The notes beneath the pieces are model-generated. The model saw nothing but the letters and a program-made list of their open reading frames with translations, was not told the origin of the DNA and made no database searches. A stretch of 64,000 nt of DNA, from assembly GCF_900112985.1 (NCBI RefSeq), contig NZ_FONS01000005.1, positions 186,001 through 250,000 on the forward strand. The letters run 5' to 3'. Position 1 is the stretch's first letter. Each line of letters opens with the position of its first letter. Shown here piece by piece: positions 27,550-36,558 of this stretch. The position numbers and the translations under genes are program-made. This stretch comes from Pedobacter antarcticus (GTDB taxonomy: Bacteria; Bacteroidota; Bacteroidia; Sphingobacteriales; Sphingobacteriaceae).

Positions 27550-28479
27550 ATGAAGAAAAAAATTTATATCGCTGGTGCAGGCGGAATGCTGGGTGAAGCT
27601 TTTTACCGCGTATTCAAAGAAGAATACGATATTAAATGTACGGACAAAGATGTAAATGAAGACTGGCTTAGTCTGCTTGATTTCAGAGACTTTGATAATT
27701 ATAAAAAAGATGTAGTCGATTTTAAACCTGACTTTCTTTTCCATTTAGGCGCTTACACAGATCTAGAATATTGCGAAGTTAATCTTGATGATACTTATCT
27801 GACTAATACTACTGCGGTTGAAAACGCAGTAATTATCGCAAACGAGCTTCAAATCCCTGTTTTATATATCAGTACTGCCGGAATTTTTGACGGTAAAAAA
27901 GATTTCTACGACGACTGGGATGAGCCTAATCCGCTTGGCCATTACGCGCGTTCCAAATATATGGGAGAGCGTTATGTCCGTGAACATGCAGAAAGATACA
28001 TTATCTGCCGTGCTGGCTGGATGATGGGAGGCGGTCCTAAAAAAGATAAAAAATTCATCAATAAAATTATAAAACAGCTGGCTACGGGTACCCGTGACCT
28101 GCATATTGTGAATGACAAGGATGGTACACCGACTTTCACGGTTGATTTTGCAAAAAATGTAAAGCTGCTGTTTGAAAAAGAGTACTGGGGTTTATATAAC
28201 CTGGTCTGCAATGGTGAAACCAGCCGTAAAGAGGTTGCTGAAGAACTGGTTCGGATTCTGGGTCTCCAGGACGAGGTGACTATCCATGAAGTGACTTCTG
28301 ACTATTTTAAAGATACTTATTTTGCACCCCGTCCGCCTTCAGAACGATTGATCAACAAAAAGCTTGATCTGCGTGATATGAATAAAATGCGTGACTGGAA
28401 AGTGGCTCTGGATGAGTATGTCAACGACTATTTCGGAGACTTTGTGAAAGAGCACTTCGAGAGTAGCAAATGCGTATAG
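27550..28479 (+). CDS. SDR sugar-nucleotide reductase/epimerase, RmlD-like
   Basis: 309 residues from the ATG at 27550; an upstream TTG at 27505 adds 15 unconserved residues before the Rossmann start IYIAGAGGMLGEAF. Extended-SDR features: GxxGxxG near the N-terminus, HLGAYTDLEYCE, STAGIFDG, the catalytic pair Y-x3-K in HYARSKYMGERYV, and the RmlD-like CRAGWMMGGGPKKDKKFINK. RmlD reduces dTDP-4-keto-L-rhamnose to dTDP-L-rhamnose, but no RmlA-C genes are in the window, so the exact substrate is uncertain. Overlaps the next GT4 gene by 10 bases. Confidence 0.85.
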   Translation: MKKKIYIAGAGGMLGEAFYRVFKEEYDIKCTDKDVNEDWLSLLDFRDFDNYKKDVVDFKPDFLFHLGAYTDLEYCEVNLDDTYLTNTTAVENAVIIANELQIPVLYISTAGIFDGKKDFYDDWDEPNPLGHYARSKYMGERYVREHAERYIICRAGWMMGGGPKKDKKFINKIIKQLATGTRDLHIVNDKDGTPTFTVDFAKNVKLLFEKEYWGLYNLVCNGETSRKEVAEELVRILGLQDEVTIHEVTSDYFKDTYFAPRPPSERLINKKLDLRDMNKMRDWKVALDEYVNDYFGDFVKEHFESSKCV

Positions 28480-29573
28480 CTGCCTTCGGATTCAGATCTG
28501 TTCCACCTGCAAAGGGCGCCGCTGGTGCTGATAAATTTGCATTGGAACTTTTTCCAAGGCTGGTAAGCAGGGGCCATCAGGTTGTTGCTTATAACAGACA
28601 GTATCCGGACGTGTTTGTAGATATTAATGTATACAAAGGTGTACAGATTAAAACAATCAAAACTATTAAAAGAAGTGGTTTTGATACGTTGCTCCATTCT
28701 TTCAAATCTACTTGTGATATCATCTGGAATAATACAGCTGATATTGTCCACATCCAAAACGGCGGAAACAGTATCTGGGCATTGCCTTTAAGATTGTTTG
28801 GTAAAAAGGTTTTTATTAGCCAGGATGGCGTCGACTGGAAGAGGGACAAATGGTCCTGGTATGCTAAGCTATATCTTCAGTTTTCTGCATATATGACCGC
28901 ATATCTGCCTAACGAGGTGATATTCGATAATGTTATTGCTAAAAAATTATTCGAAGACCGCTTCCGCAAGACTTTTGCTTTCATTCCATTCGGAAGTGAA
29001 ATTGCCGCCTGGCCTGAAAATAATGATATTCTGCACCGACTGAACCTGACACCGGGTGATTACTATTTATTTGTGGGCAGGTTTATTCCTGATAAAGGGC
29101 TTCATTACCTGATTCCGGGTTTTACAGCATCTTCTAGTAAAAAGAAGCTGGTGCTGATAGGTGGTTCTCCGAATCCTTCTCCTTATGAAAAGGAATTGAC
29201 TGATCTGGCAAATGACCGTGTTTATTTCCCGGGTTTTCTATACGGAGATGAGGTTAATACTTTAATGAAAAATGCTTACTGTTATATCCAGGCCTCTGAT
29301 GTGGAGGGTCTTTCTCCTGTTGTGCTTTCTGTAATGGGATTAGGTGTACCGCTTATTGTAAGTGATATTGAGGAGAATGAATATGCTGTTCAGGATACTG
29401 CGCGTATGTTTAAAAAAGGGAATATAGCTTCGTTAACAGAAGAAATTAACTTTGCTGAGGATAATTACCCAGAGATGCAGGCGCTTGCTTTAAGAGCACA
29501 GGCGCGTGCACTGTCAGTCTTTAACTGGGAGCACGTAGCCGACGAGCATGTACGTATCTTCGAAAGAAGCTAA
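28470..29573 (+). CDS. Glycosyltransferase family 4
   Basis: 367 residues. N-terminal acceptor loop RSVPPAKGAAGADKFALEL and DIVHIQNGGNSIWALPLRLFG are typical of a GT4 branch found in EPS loci. Donor-domain signatures: FVGRFIPDKGLHYLIPGF, VYFPGFLYGDEVNTLMKNAY, and SDVEGLSPVVLSVMGLGVPL where the usual E-A-M is changed to S-V-M. Overlaps the RmlD-like gene by 10 bases (coupled) and is followed by a strong terminator 27 bases downstream. Confidence 0.9.
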   Translation: MRIAAFGFRSVPPAKGAAGADKFALELFPRLVSRGHQVVAYNRQYPDVFVDINVYKGVQIKTIKTIKRSGFDTLLHSFKSTCDIIWNNTADIVHIQNGGNSIWALPLRLFGKKVFISQDGVDWKRDKWSWYAKLYLQFSAYMTAYLPNEVIFDNVIAKKLFEDRFRKTFAFIPFGSEIAAWPENNDILHRLNLTPGDYYLFVGRFIPDKGLHYLIPGFTASSSKKKLVLIGGSPNPSPYEKELTDLANDRVYFPGFLYGDEVNTLMKNAYCYIQASDVEGLSPVVLSVMGLGVPLIVSDIEENEYAVQDTARMFKKGNIASLTEEINFAEDNYPEMQALALRAQARALSVFNWEHVADEHVRIFERS

Positions 29574-29600
29574 TCAGATAAAATTTAATGAAAATAAAAA

Positions 29601-29631
29601 AAACGGGAATCTCTTTAAAAGATTCCCGTTT
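29601..29631. terminator. Intrinsic terminator between convergent genes
   Basis: Hairpin with 12-bp arms, 29601-29612 (AAACGGGAATCT) and 29620-29631 (AGATTCCCGTTT), loop about 7 bases, T-rich on the plus side and A-rich before it. It can serve the GT4 gene (stop 29573) on the plus strand and the outer-membrane receptor gene (stop 29655) on the minus strand. Confidence 0.88.
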
Positions 29632-29654
29632 TGCTTTGCTTAGGGTTTATTTAT

Positions 29655-32081
29655 CTATTTATTCAGACGTTTTTGTTCGTCATCTGACCCTGTACTTCTG
29701 TTTCTTGCAGATTTTACACTCATTTTTCCAAAACGGTAAGTGAAGCTTAATCTCACACTTGTAGTGGTACCATATTGTTCCAGGTAGTAGTCATTTCCAG
29801 GAAGTGTACTGCTGATTCTTGGTTTTTGTGTATGAAACACATCGCTCACACCTAGTTTGATATTTCCTGATTTGTCAGGGAAGTTATAACGGAGGCCTGC
29901 ATCGGTATTAAACATGCTCTTTAGTTTTAATGCACCCTGAATTTGCGGTGTGCTATACATTATACCGGCATCTGCGCTGATTAGCTTGGTAATGGTAAAG
30001 TTGTTCTGCGCGTAAATATTAGCACTGAATTGTTTGGAGTCCAGATTGGAACCGCTTAATCCTGGCGCTTTAATTTCTTTGTAATAGCCTAATACGTTGT
30101 TATTCATATTCCACCACTCAGTTAATTTAACCGGGAAGTTCAGCGTTAAGGAAGCAACTTGTTCTGATGCGAGGTTTAATACGGTCTGGAACATAGATTT
30201 CCTGACTTCATCCTGTAATAAAACTTGTGTGATGACATCTGTTGTTCTGCTGTAATTTAAAGCGACACTATATTTTTGTTTATATAGGTAAGAGGCTTCC
30301 AGGTTATTGGAGTATTCTGGTGTCAGGTTAGGATTACCCTGGTTATAAGTATATTGATCCAGATAGAATACGAAAGGGTTCAGGTTTCTGTAATTCGGGC
30401 GGTTAATCTTTCTGGAGTAAGAGAAGTTCAATACGTTATCTGCATTGAAGTTTTGTGATAAACTTAAGGATGGGAACAGGTCTGTGTATTTGCGGTCGGT
30501 AACCAGATTCTGAGTAATTGAATTGCCGGTTGAATGTGTATTCTCCAAACGCAAGCCTGCCTGAATTGATGATTTCCCGAAGGTTGCATTGAACGTGGTA
30601 TAAGCAGCATTCACTTTTTCATCGTATTTAAACCGGTTACTTTTTCCAGCGTCAAATGCCCAGCCGTTTTCTGCGCGGTTCTCATAAACGTAGTCGTTAT
30701 CGGTCTTCACATCGGACAGTTTAAATCCTGCATCGAGTTTGTATTTTTTATTGATAGGTAAGGTGTAATCTGCTTTAAGTGCCTTGATATCAATATTTGA
30801 TGGTGCGAAACTTCTGTAAATTTCACCGTTCTTATAAAAGCTTCCATTAGGGTTATAGAAGATATTGCTATTCGTCGCATCGTCATCGGAGATGTTTTTT
30901 GAATAGTCGGCATCTATAGTAATTTCCTGACCTGCAGTATCCAGCACTCCTTTATAGTTAATATTGTAAGAGTAATTTTTACGTGGATTTATATTGGTTG
31001 CAGTACTTCTGAGCAGAGAGTCGGTTTCGGTAAAAGATCTTCCGATGTTTACTTTACTGAACCCGTTGGAGTGATAGTTACTGATATTTCCTTTGAACAA
31101 TGCACCGATCGTATGGTTCTTAGTTAGAAAGATGTCTGTACCGATCTTGAAGTTATTGGATTCGTAAACCGAGGTATCTTTATTTCTTTGACTGAAGTAA
31201 ACCGGATTTGTGATACTAGCTGTTTTTCGGTCGATGGTAGTATATTGTTCTTCTTTATTGCGATAGTAACCATAAGATCCGAATAAGTTAAAGTTCTTTT
31301 TACGGAAGTTCAGGTCTAATGCGCCATTACCATTCAGATATTTGTTGAATCCGGTACCCGCATTCAGACTTCCGTTAAATCCTTCTGTCTTGCTCTTTTT
31401 GGTTTTGATATTAATAATACCACCGGTAGCATTAGCTTCATATCTCGCGCCGGGATTATTGATAATCTCTATACTTTCAATCTGACTGCTCTGCATTGAC
31501 TTAAGCAGGTTAACCACATCTGCACCACTGAGGTAAGATTGTTTTCCGTCTATAGTAACCAGGACATTACTTTTTCCGGCTAACGCGATATTATCATTCT
31601 GATCTACGGTTACCCCAGGTGCCTTTTTAAGAATCTCTAGTCCGGTAAGTCCTGCGGATGATGGTGTCGCATCTATATTGAAAATTAATTTATCTGCCCT
31701 GCGTTCCAAAACCGGTTTAGTCGCCGTGACTGAAACTTCATTAAGTTGTTTGGAAAGTTCGGCGATTGTTATTGCAGGTACCTGATAGGCTGCTGTGGCT
31801 TTAAAATCGAAAGCCGGAGAGCTTACTTTGGAATAACCGACTGAGGTTGCAACGATATAATATTTATTGGCTGCGGCATTAAAACTGTACTTACCGTCCA
31901 TATCTGTCATTGCTGTAGTTACCAGGCTGGAGTCTTTTGCTGAATACAGTAAGACAGTAGCGGAAGGAATTGTTTGTGTATTATCTTTTACAATTCCGCT
32001 GATCTTAGCACTTTGCTGCGCGCTAAGTTTTAAAGGAATAATATAACAAATAAGAAGAACGGCAGGTAGAAATATTTTCAT
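29655..32081 (-). CDS. Outer-membrane beta-barrel family protein (TonB-dependent receptor-like)
   Basis: 808 residues. Signal peptide about 1-21; a carboxypeptidase-regulatory-like beta-sandwich (about 24-110, KISGIVKDNTQTIPSATVLL and GKYSFNAAANKYYIVATSVGY); a plug domain (about 125-225, with LEILKKAPGVTVDQNDNIAL, VTIDGKQSYLSGADV, IESIEIINNPGARYEANATGG, IINIKTKK); then an OMP_b-brl_3 barrel with DLNFRKKNFNLFGSYGY and LNFSYSRKINRPNYRNLNPF. The C-terminus is a basic tail after LSFTYRFGKM. No partner SusD is present, so a starch-utilisation pair is unlikely; a general outer-membrane transport or assembly role is more plausible. It stands alone between glycan genes and its ligand is unknown. Confidence 0.9.
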   Translation of the reverse strand: MKIFLPAVLLICYIIPLKLSAQQSAKISGIVKDNTQTIPSATVLLYSAKDSSLVTTAMTDMDGKYSFNAAANKYYIVATSVGYSKVSSPAFDFKATAAYQVPAITIAELSKQLNEVSVTATKPVLERRADKLIFNIDATPSSAGLTGLEILKKAPGVTVDQNDNIALAGKSNVLVTIDGKQSYLSGADVVNLLKSMQSSQIESIEIINNPGARYEANATGGIINIKTKKSKTEGFNGSLNAGTGFNKYLNGNGALDLNFRKKNFNLFGSYGYYRNKEEQYTTIDRKTASITNPVYFSQRNKDTSVYESNNFKIGTDIFLTKNHTIGALFKGNISNYHSNGFSKVNIGRSFTETDSLLRSTATNINPRKNYSYNINYKGVLDTAGQEITIDADYSKNISDDDATNSNIFYNPNGSFYKNGEIYRSFAPSNIDIKALKADYTLPINKKYKLDAGFKLSDVKTDNDYVYENRAENGWAFDAGKSNRFKYDEKVNAAYTTFNATFGKSSIQAGLRLENTHSTGNSITQNLVTDRKYTDLFPSLSLSQNFNADNVLNFSYSRKINRPNYRNLNPFVFYLDQYTYNQGNPNLTPEYSNNLEASYLYKQKYSVALNYSRTTDVITQVLLQDEVRKSMFQTVLNLASEQVASLTLNFPVKLTEWWNMNNNVLGYYKEIKAPGLSGSNLDSKQFSANIYAQNNFTITKLISADAGIMYSTPQIQGALKLKSMFNTDAGLRYNFPDKSGNIKLGVSDVFHTQKPRISSTLPGNDYYLEQYGTTTSVRLSFTYRFGKMSVKSARNRSTGSDDEQKRLNK

Positions 32082-32315
32082 TTTAATAAGCGTTTATTGA
32101 AAAGCAGGAACTTTATATAATCTTTTATTCAATACCTATCTTGAATGTGAATTATCTGTGAATTTCTTGAGCTTTTCTGGTTCGTTTGTAATTAAGACGA
32201 AGGCTTTTGAGAAAAGTTACATGCATCTTAAATTTTTAACATTAAACGCTATTATTTAACATCTTAGAAAGTAAACAGAAATGATTTAGTTGCCGGAATA
32301 TAAGGGGCTGCGATG

Positions 32316-33443
32316 CTAAGAACGCTGATTTTCGTTAAAAAGCTGAATGATTTCTGCAGCTGCCTTATCCCATGAGAATTGGGTGAGGCGTGTTTTTCCG
32401 GCCTGAATGAGTGTGGATCTGAGCTGCGCATTTTCCTGAAGAGACTGCATCTTCTCCGTAATGTCGTTATCGTCTTTAGGGTTGAAGGTTAAGACTGCAT
32501 CACCACCTACTTCAGGCAGGCAGGTATTATCTGCAACCATAACTGGAATTCCATATTGAAAAGCTTCCAGTACCGGAATTCCAAAGCCTTCATTTAACGA
32601 TGGGAATACATAGAACAGGGCATAGGTATACATTCCAGCTAGTTCTTCTTCACTGAGATAGCCGGTTATAATAATATCCTGTGCATAATCTGAATTTTGG
32701 ATTTCATGCTGAATTTGCAGGAATTCGGTATTGTCCTGCAGCCCCTGATCGGGACCGGCAAGTACCAGTTTTATTGAAGAGGGATTCTGTTTTTTTAAAG
32801 CTGCAAATGCGCGGATCAATGCGGGAATGTTTTTACGTTTAAATGGTGATCCGACATGCAGGATATATTGTTGGGGTAAGAGACTGAATTGTTGCAAGAC
32901 TGCTGCTGAAGGGTGATTTACACGTGTTTTTGGACCTTCGTAAACGACTTTAAAATGCTCTTGCGGAATATTAGTATAATGTGCCAGTTGTTTTTGCGCA
33001 TAGGCTGTGGGTGTGATCACAAATGCAGATTTACGGGCAGCTGGTAAGGCGGTTAAATGGTAAAGCCTGAGCCAGAGTTTTCCATAATGTTCTGGGTTTT
33101 CAAAGAAAAATGCATCGTGAAAAACGGGCACAGTCTGGTACCCCAGGTGGATAAGCGGTACAAAATTGTCTGTGCAAAGTACAAAGTCACAATGCTTCCT
33201 GGCAGCTTTGAGTGGCAGAACAACTTGTTTCCAGAGTTGGTAAAAAAAATGGTTACTGTATTTAGAGAGTTTTGATTCTCCGGGTCCGGCGCTGAGTTTG
33301 GTATCCAGGAAATGTATAGTCAGATTTTCTCCGGAAAGTTTATACAGGGCTTTGCATAACTCTTCGAGGTAAGTTCTGGTTCCGGTTTTTGCAGTCTGGA
33401 GGTCGCGGATGTCGACACCAATAGTCAAGTGTTTCTTATGCAT
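32316..33443 (-). CDS. Glycosyltransferase family 4
   Basis: 375 residues from the ATG at 33443; a GTG two codons upstream (33449) is the alternative. Motifs: VDIRDLQTAKTGTRTYLEEL (acceptor-side glycine/threonine loop), VGSPFKRKNIPALIRAFAAL, VLAGPDQG, and FPSLNEGFGIPVLEAFQYGIP with VMVADNTCLPEVGGDAVL, the strong GT4 donor signature close to mannosyltransferases. It overlaps the acyltransferase gene by 8 bases, so it is the last gene of a coupled minus-strand unit GT2, Wzy, acyltransferase, GT4. A mannosyl- or rhamnosyl-type role is only suggested. Confidence 0.9.
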   Translation of the reverse strand: MHKKHLTIGVDIRDLQTAKTGTRTYLEELCKALYKLSGENLTIHFLDTKLSAGPGESKLSKYSNHFFYQLWKQVVLPLKAARKHCDFVLCTDNFVPLIHLGYQTVPVFHDAFFFENPEHYGKLWLRLYHLTALPAARKSAFVITPTAYAQKQLAHYTNIPQEHFKVVYEGPKTRVNHPSAAVLQQFSLLPQQYILHVGSPFKRKNIPALIRAFAALKKQNPSSIKLVLAGPDQGLQDNTEFLQIQHEIQNSDYAQDIIITGYLSEEELAGMYTYALFYVFPSLNEGFGIPVLEAFQYGIPVMVADNTCLPEVGGDAVLTFNPKDDNDITEKMQSLQENAQLRSTLIQAGKTRLTQFSWDKAAAEIIQLFNENQRS

Positions 33444-34143
33444 GTTCACCGGTTATTCTGTTTTTAATAATTTTAGCGGGAACGCCGGCTGCTATCGAGT
33501 TTTCGGGAATAGAACGGCTCACAATACTTCCGGCAGCAATGACGCATCCCTGGCCCAGGTTAACGCCGTCCAGAATAGTGACCCCGGCACCAAGCCAGCA
33601 ATTATCACCGATAGTAACGCCTTTACGGGTTACACCCTGGGCTTTAATGGAAAGCAACGGGTCTGAATAATTATGGTTTTCAGAGAATATTTTAACATCG
33701 GGTCCGAAGATGACGTCCTTTCCTATAGTAATACCGCCCTGTCCTGCAAGATATGCCCTTGCATTGATACCAGTTCCACTGCCTATAGTAATGCCTTTAC
33801 CTCTTTGGGCAATGACACCGGTACAGATTAGTATCGAATCGCGTGCAATGGAAACGTTATCACCGAACTGAATTCCTTCTTCTGATAAGGCATTGATAAA
33901 AACGTTGTCTTCGAGAATGAGATTCTTACCGCACTGAAGCTGATAGGCATGACTGATCTTTACGCGGCTTCCTATAAAAAGAAGTCCCGAGGATCGCTTA
34001 AGCCATATTTTCTGCCACATACCTCTGATGACTTGTATAGCTCTCCGGCCACTGATAATACTGAGATCCCGGGTGCTGTAAACACTTTCCCATTTATAAT
34101 CGGGGTCGTTCTTCAGTCTTCTTATAATTTTCTCAATTAGCAT
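33436..34143 (-). CDS. Left-handed beta-helix acyltransferase (hexapeptide family)
   Basis: 235 residues from the ATG at 34143, which overlaps the polymerase stop by 11 bases; a longer frame to 34179 adds unconserved residues. Hexapeptide repeats run from about 60 to 215: FIGSRVKISHAYQLQCGKNL, FGDNVSIARDSILICTG, ITIGSGTGINARAYLAG, VTIGDNCWLGAGVTILDGV, CVIAAGSIVSRSIP, ending AGVPAKIIKNR. The SENHNYSD motif holds the probable catalytic histidine. Probably acetylates a sugar of the second glycan. The N-terminal 50 residues are a helical extension. Confidence 0.88.
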   Translation of the reverse strand: MLIEKIIRRLKNDPDYKWESVYSTRDLSIISGRRAIQVIRGMWQKIWLKRSSGLLFIGSRVKISHAYQLQCGKNLILEDNVFINALSEEGIQFGDNVSIARDSILICTGVIAQRGKGITIGSGTGINARAYLAGQGGITIGKDVIFGPDVKIFSENHNYSDPLLSIKAQGVTRKGVTIGDNCWLGAGVTILDGVNLGQGCVIAAGSIVSRSIPENSIAAGVPAKIIKNRITGEHA

Positions 34144-35521
34144 GTTGGATCTCCTTTGGTTTGGAGTATTGCATGACAATACTGATAAATAATCCCGAAA
34201 AGAACCAATTCATATAGGATATATAAGATGAAGACTCTACTTCTGAGGTTAACAGAGGAATAAAGATCGCAATTTTCAATAAGAGAACCAGCATACAGAC
34301 TTTTCTCTCTTTGCCTCTAAGTGCGGGTAACCATTTTAACCCGGTTCTGATAAAGCCTATATAAATAAAGAGATAGCATAGAAGTGCGAGAATTCCTGCT
34401 TGTACGCCAATGATAATAAACTGGTTTTCTCCGCCGGTGTTCTCTCCCAAAGATCCGGCAACACGTCCTGATGTGCCCAAACCAAGCCCAAAGGGGCTGC
34501 TGATCATCGCATCGATACCCTGGATCCACTCTACAACGTGCCCGACACTTGAAGGGTTACTAAAGTTAAGGGTATTAATAACGACTTCAACGATGCCATC
34601 TGCCTTGTCTTCAAAGCTGCTCAGGACCCAGATAAAGTACAGGGCGACTGCTGCAACACCCAGGTGAATGGTGTGCGTGATATATTTTTTGCGCGTAAGT
34701 AATGCGTAGATATAGATAACGAGAAAATAACTGGCAAAAGGGGCTCTGGAAATGGCAAACGTAATGCAGGCAAAGGTCGAAGCGAGGGCAAGTAACCCGG
34801 AAACATTTGGCATGAAGCGGTTATCATCTCTGGTATACAATGCGCCGATTGCACATAGTGCGAGTAAGGTTGCTGCCGCATTTTCCAATGGATTGGCAAA
34901 GAAACTTGCAAAGCGTTTAAATCCGCCTTCGGATTCAAATGTCCAGCTCAGCCCGTAATTTCCACTTGGTTCAAAGTTGAAGAAATAATAACTGTAGTCT
35001 GCATATCCGGTAAGGGTTTGCAGGTGCTGATTAAATAATACTTCCAGGCATATCGTAATTCCGGCAGCTATGGTTAGCAGTACAATGTAATTTAGATATT
35101 TATTAACGTAAATCTTTTTAGGGTCGAAAAACCTCCCAGCAAAGTATACAATTACAAAAAAGGATGTACTTTTCAACGCAACTAACCGGTTCACAAAACT
35201 TTGCTCCCCCAAAGGTAGAATTGCATAAAGAGATGTGTAAAGTAAAAAGGAAAGGATCAGGTAATCTATGAGATGAAAGCGAGGTCTCTCCCGCAGGCTC
35301 ATAATTCCTATGCCAAGGACAGTAAGTATAAGTAATTCTTTGAAGAACTGAAATGCAGGAATGATATCTTTTAGCCCAATCATAAAGGCCACGGACATAG
35401 CTGTGGTATAGATAGAAAGCCCGAAAATCAGAAATAGCAGGAATTCCTGGGTATTTCCCCTGATGATTTCTCTTACTGCAATTATAAAAGATAACAAGAA
35501 CAACAGTGGGAAAACAATCAT
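34133..35521 (-). CDS. O-antigen polymerase/ligase-like membrane protein (Wzy type, second copy)
   Basis: 462 residues with about 12 TM segments and a large loop between about 170 and 320. The conserved region SSPFGLGLGTSGRVAGSLG followed by GGENQFIIIGVQAGILALLC resembles the Wzy_C family (G-x-G-x2-x, then N-x-F-x3-G), with N rather than H before the hydrophobic stretch. In context of a complete EPS gene set it is the likely polymerase. Overlaps the GT2 gene by 4 bases (ATGA) and the acyltransferase by 11. Ligase function cannot be ruled out. Confidence 0.85.
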   Translation of the reverse strand: MIVFPLLFLLSFIIAVREIIRGNTQEFLLFLIFGLSIYTTAMSVAFMIGLKDIIPAFQFFKELLILTVLGIGIMSLRERPRFHLIDYLILSFLLYTSLYAILPLGEQSFVNRLVALKSTSFFVIVYFAGRFFDPKKIYVNKYLNYIVLLTIAAGITICLEVLFNQHLQTLTGYADYSYYFFNFEPSGNYGLSWTFESEGGFKRFASFFANPLENAAATLLALCAIGALYTRDDNRFMPNVSGLLALASTFACITFAISRAPFASYFLVIYIYALLTRKKYITHTIHLGVAAVALYFIWVLSSFEDKADGIVEVVINTLNFSNPSSVGHVVEWIQGIDAMISSPFGLGLGTSGRVAGSLGENTGGENQFIIIGVQAGILALLCYLFIYIGFIRTGLKWLPALRGKERKVCMLVLLLKIAIFIPLLTSEVESSSYISYMNWFFSGLFISIVMQYSKPKEIQHAN

Positions 35522-36456
35522 GAGTTTGGTTTAAGCGCAGTGCCGATTTTTGGCCAAATTACTTTTTCTGATTCGAATAATCCATCTTTCAGCCCATTAA
35601 ATAAACTTAAAGCCTTTTTTTTACGTCCCCGGAGCAAAAAATAGGTTAACAACGCAGTATAGTATGGTGTGTAAAAAAGAAACATAACGGGATAAAATAG
35701 GGGATTACCATATTTGCGCAAAAACCAGAGATGGTTCCTGCTCACATAATAATGAATTACCGGGTTGAGTGTTCCTTCTTTTTGCGCACTTACCTTTCCG
35801 GATGCTCCTGCCTCATGATACATACTCAGGTTTGGGAGATAGTGGAGCTCATATCCGGCAGCTCTGAGCCGGAATGATAATTCGACGTCTTCATAGTAAA
35901 GAAAGAATCTGGAATTAAACAGGCCGCACTCTTTAAGTACTGTATTCCTCAGTAAAATACAGCATCCGGTAAGCCATTCTGCAAGGATCATCTCTTTAGT
36001 GGTTGGCTTTTTTACTGCATAGACTTTTCCAGTTATCTGTTGAAAACGTCCTTCGGCATTCCATAGTTTTTCGGGTTCATGCATCCAGTAAATAGCAGGT
36101 TGTGCGGCTGCGGCCCGGGGATGTTGATCGAGATGGTTCATTAATCCCCTGATCATGCCGGGGCCTACCGTAGTATCGTTATTCATAACCAGGGAATAGG
36201 TATATCCATGGTCTAATGCATATTGTAATGCTGTATTATTACCACCTGCATATCCGAGATTGGTTTGATTATCTATAAAAATCAGATCGGGAAACTGGGT
36301 GCGGAGTTTGCCTAGTGAGCCATCGGTAGAGCCGTTGTCTGCAATGATCAGATCGTAATCTGCGGCGTCGCAATTTTGTTGTACGGAAGTAATGCAACTG
36401 GCCGTATATTCAGGAGTATTCCAGTTCAGCAGGATCAGAGCAACGGGCTTAGGCAT
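35518..36456 (-). CDS. Glycosyltransferase family 2
   Basis: 312 residues, GT-A fold. VALILLNWNTPEYTASCI (5-22), LIIADNGSTDGS (35-46), NLGYAGGNN, the D-x-D-like MNNDTTVGPG (about 90-99), then WLTGCCILLRNTVLKECG and FFLYYEDVELSFRLRAAGY (E-D acid pair, catalytic base region). The family includes rhamnosyltransferases. A hydrophobic C-terminal stretch (YNPVMFLFYT-like, about 255-275) may associate with the membrane. It is first in the minus-strand unit and faces the WcaJ-type gene divergently. Confidence 0.92.
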   Translation of the reverse strand: MPKPVALILLNWNTPEYTASCITSVQQNCDAADYDLIIADNGSTDGSLGKLRTQFPDLIFIDNQTNLGYAGGNNTALQYALDHGYTYSLVMNNDTTVGPGMIRGLMNHLDQHPRAAAAQPAIYWMHEPEKLWNAEGRFQQITGKVYAVKKPTTKEMILAEWLTGCCILLRNTVLKECGLFNSRFFLYYEDVELSFRLRAAGYELHYLPNLSMYHEAGASGKVSAQKEGTLNPVIHYYVSRNHLWFLRKYGNPLFYPVMFLFYTPYYTALLTYFLLRGRKKKALSLFNGLKDGLFESEKVIWPKIGTALKPNS

Positions 36457-36534
36457 GTTTCAAAGTTCTGCAAAAACTACCGTATTGCCAAAAACGACAT
36501 ACTTTTGAACTCACGAGGAAATAAATATTTATTG

Positions 36535-36542
36535 TAAGTTTG
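36535..36542 (+). promoter_or_regulatory. Candidate -7 promoter element before the initiating transferase
   Basis: TAAGTTTG is an exact TAnnTTTG match 16 bases before the ATG at 36559. A TTTG at 36504-36507 is 27 bases upstream, longer than the usual spacing of about 19, so only the -7 part is convincing. Confidence 0.35.
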
Positions 36543-36558
36543 CGCATATTCCAATCTC

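Noticed and set aside
34410-34958. Short frames on both strands inside the second polymerase gene
   Set aside because: Shadows of the Wzy-type reading frame; no domain or start context.
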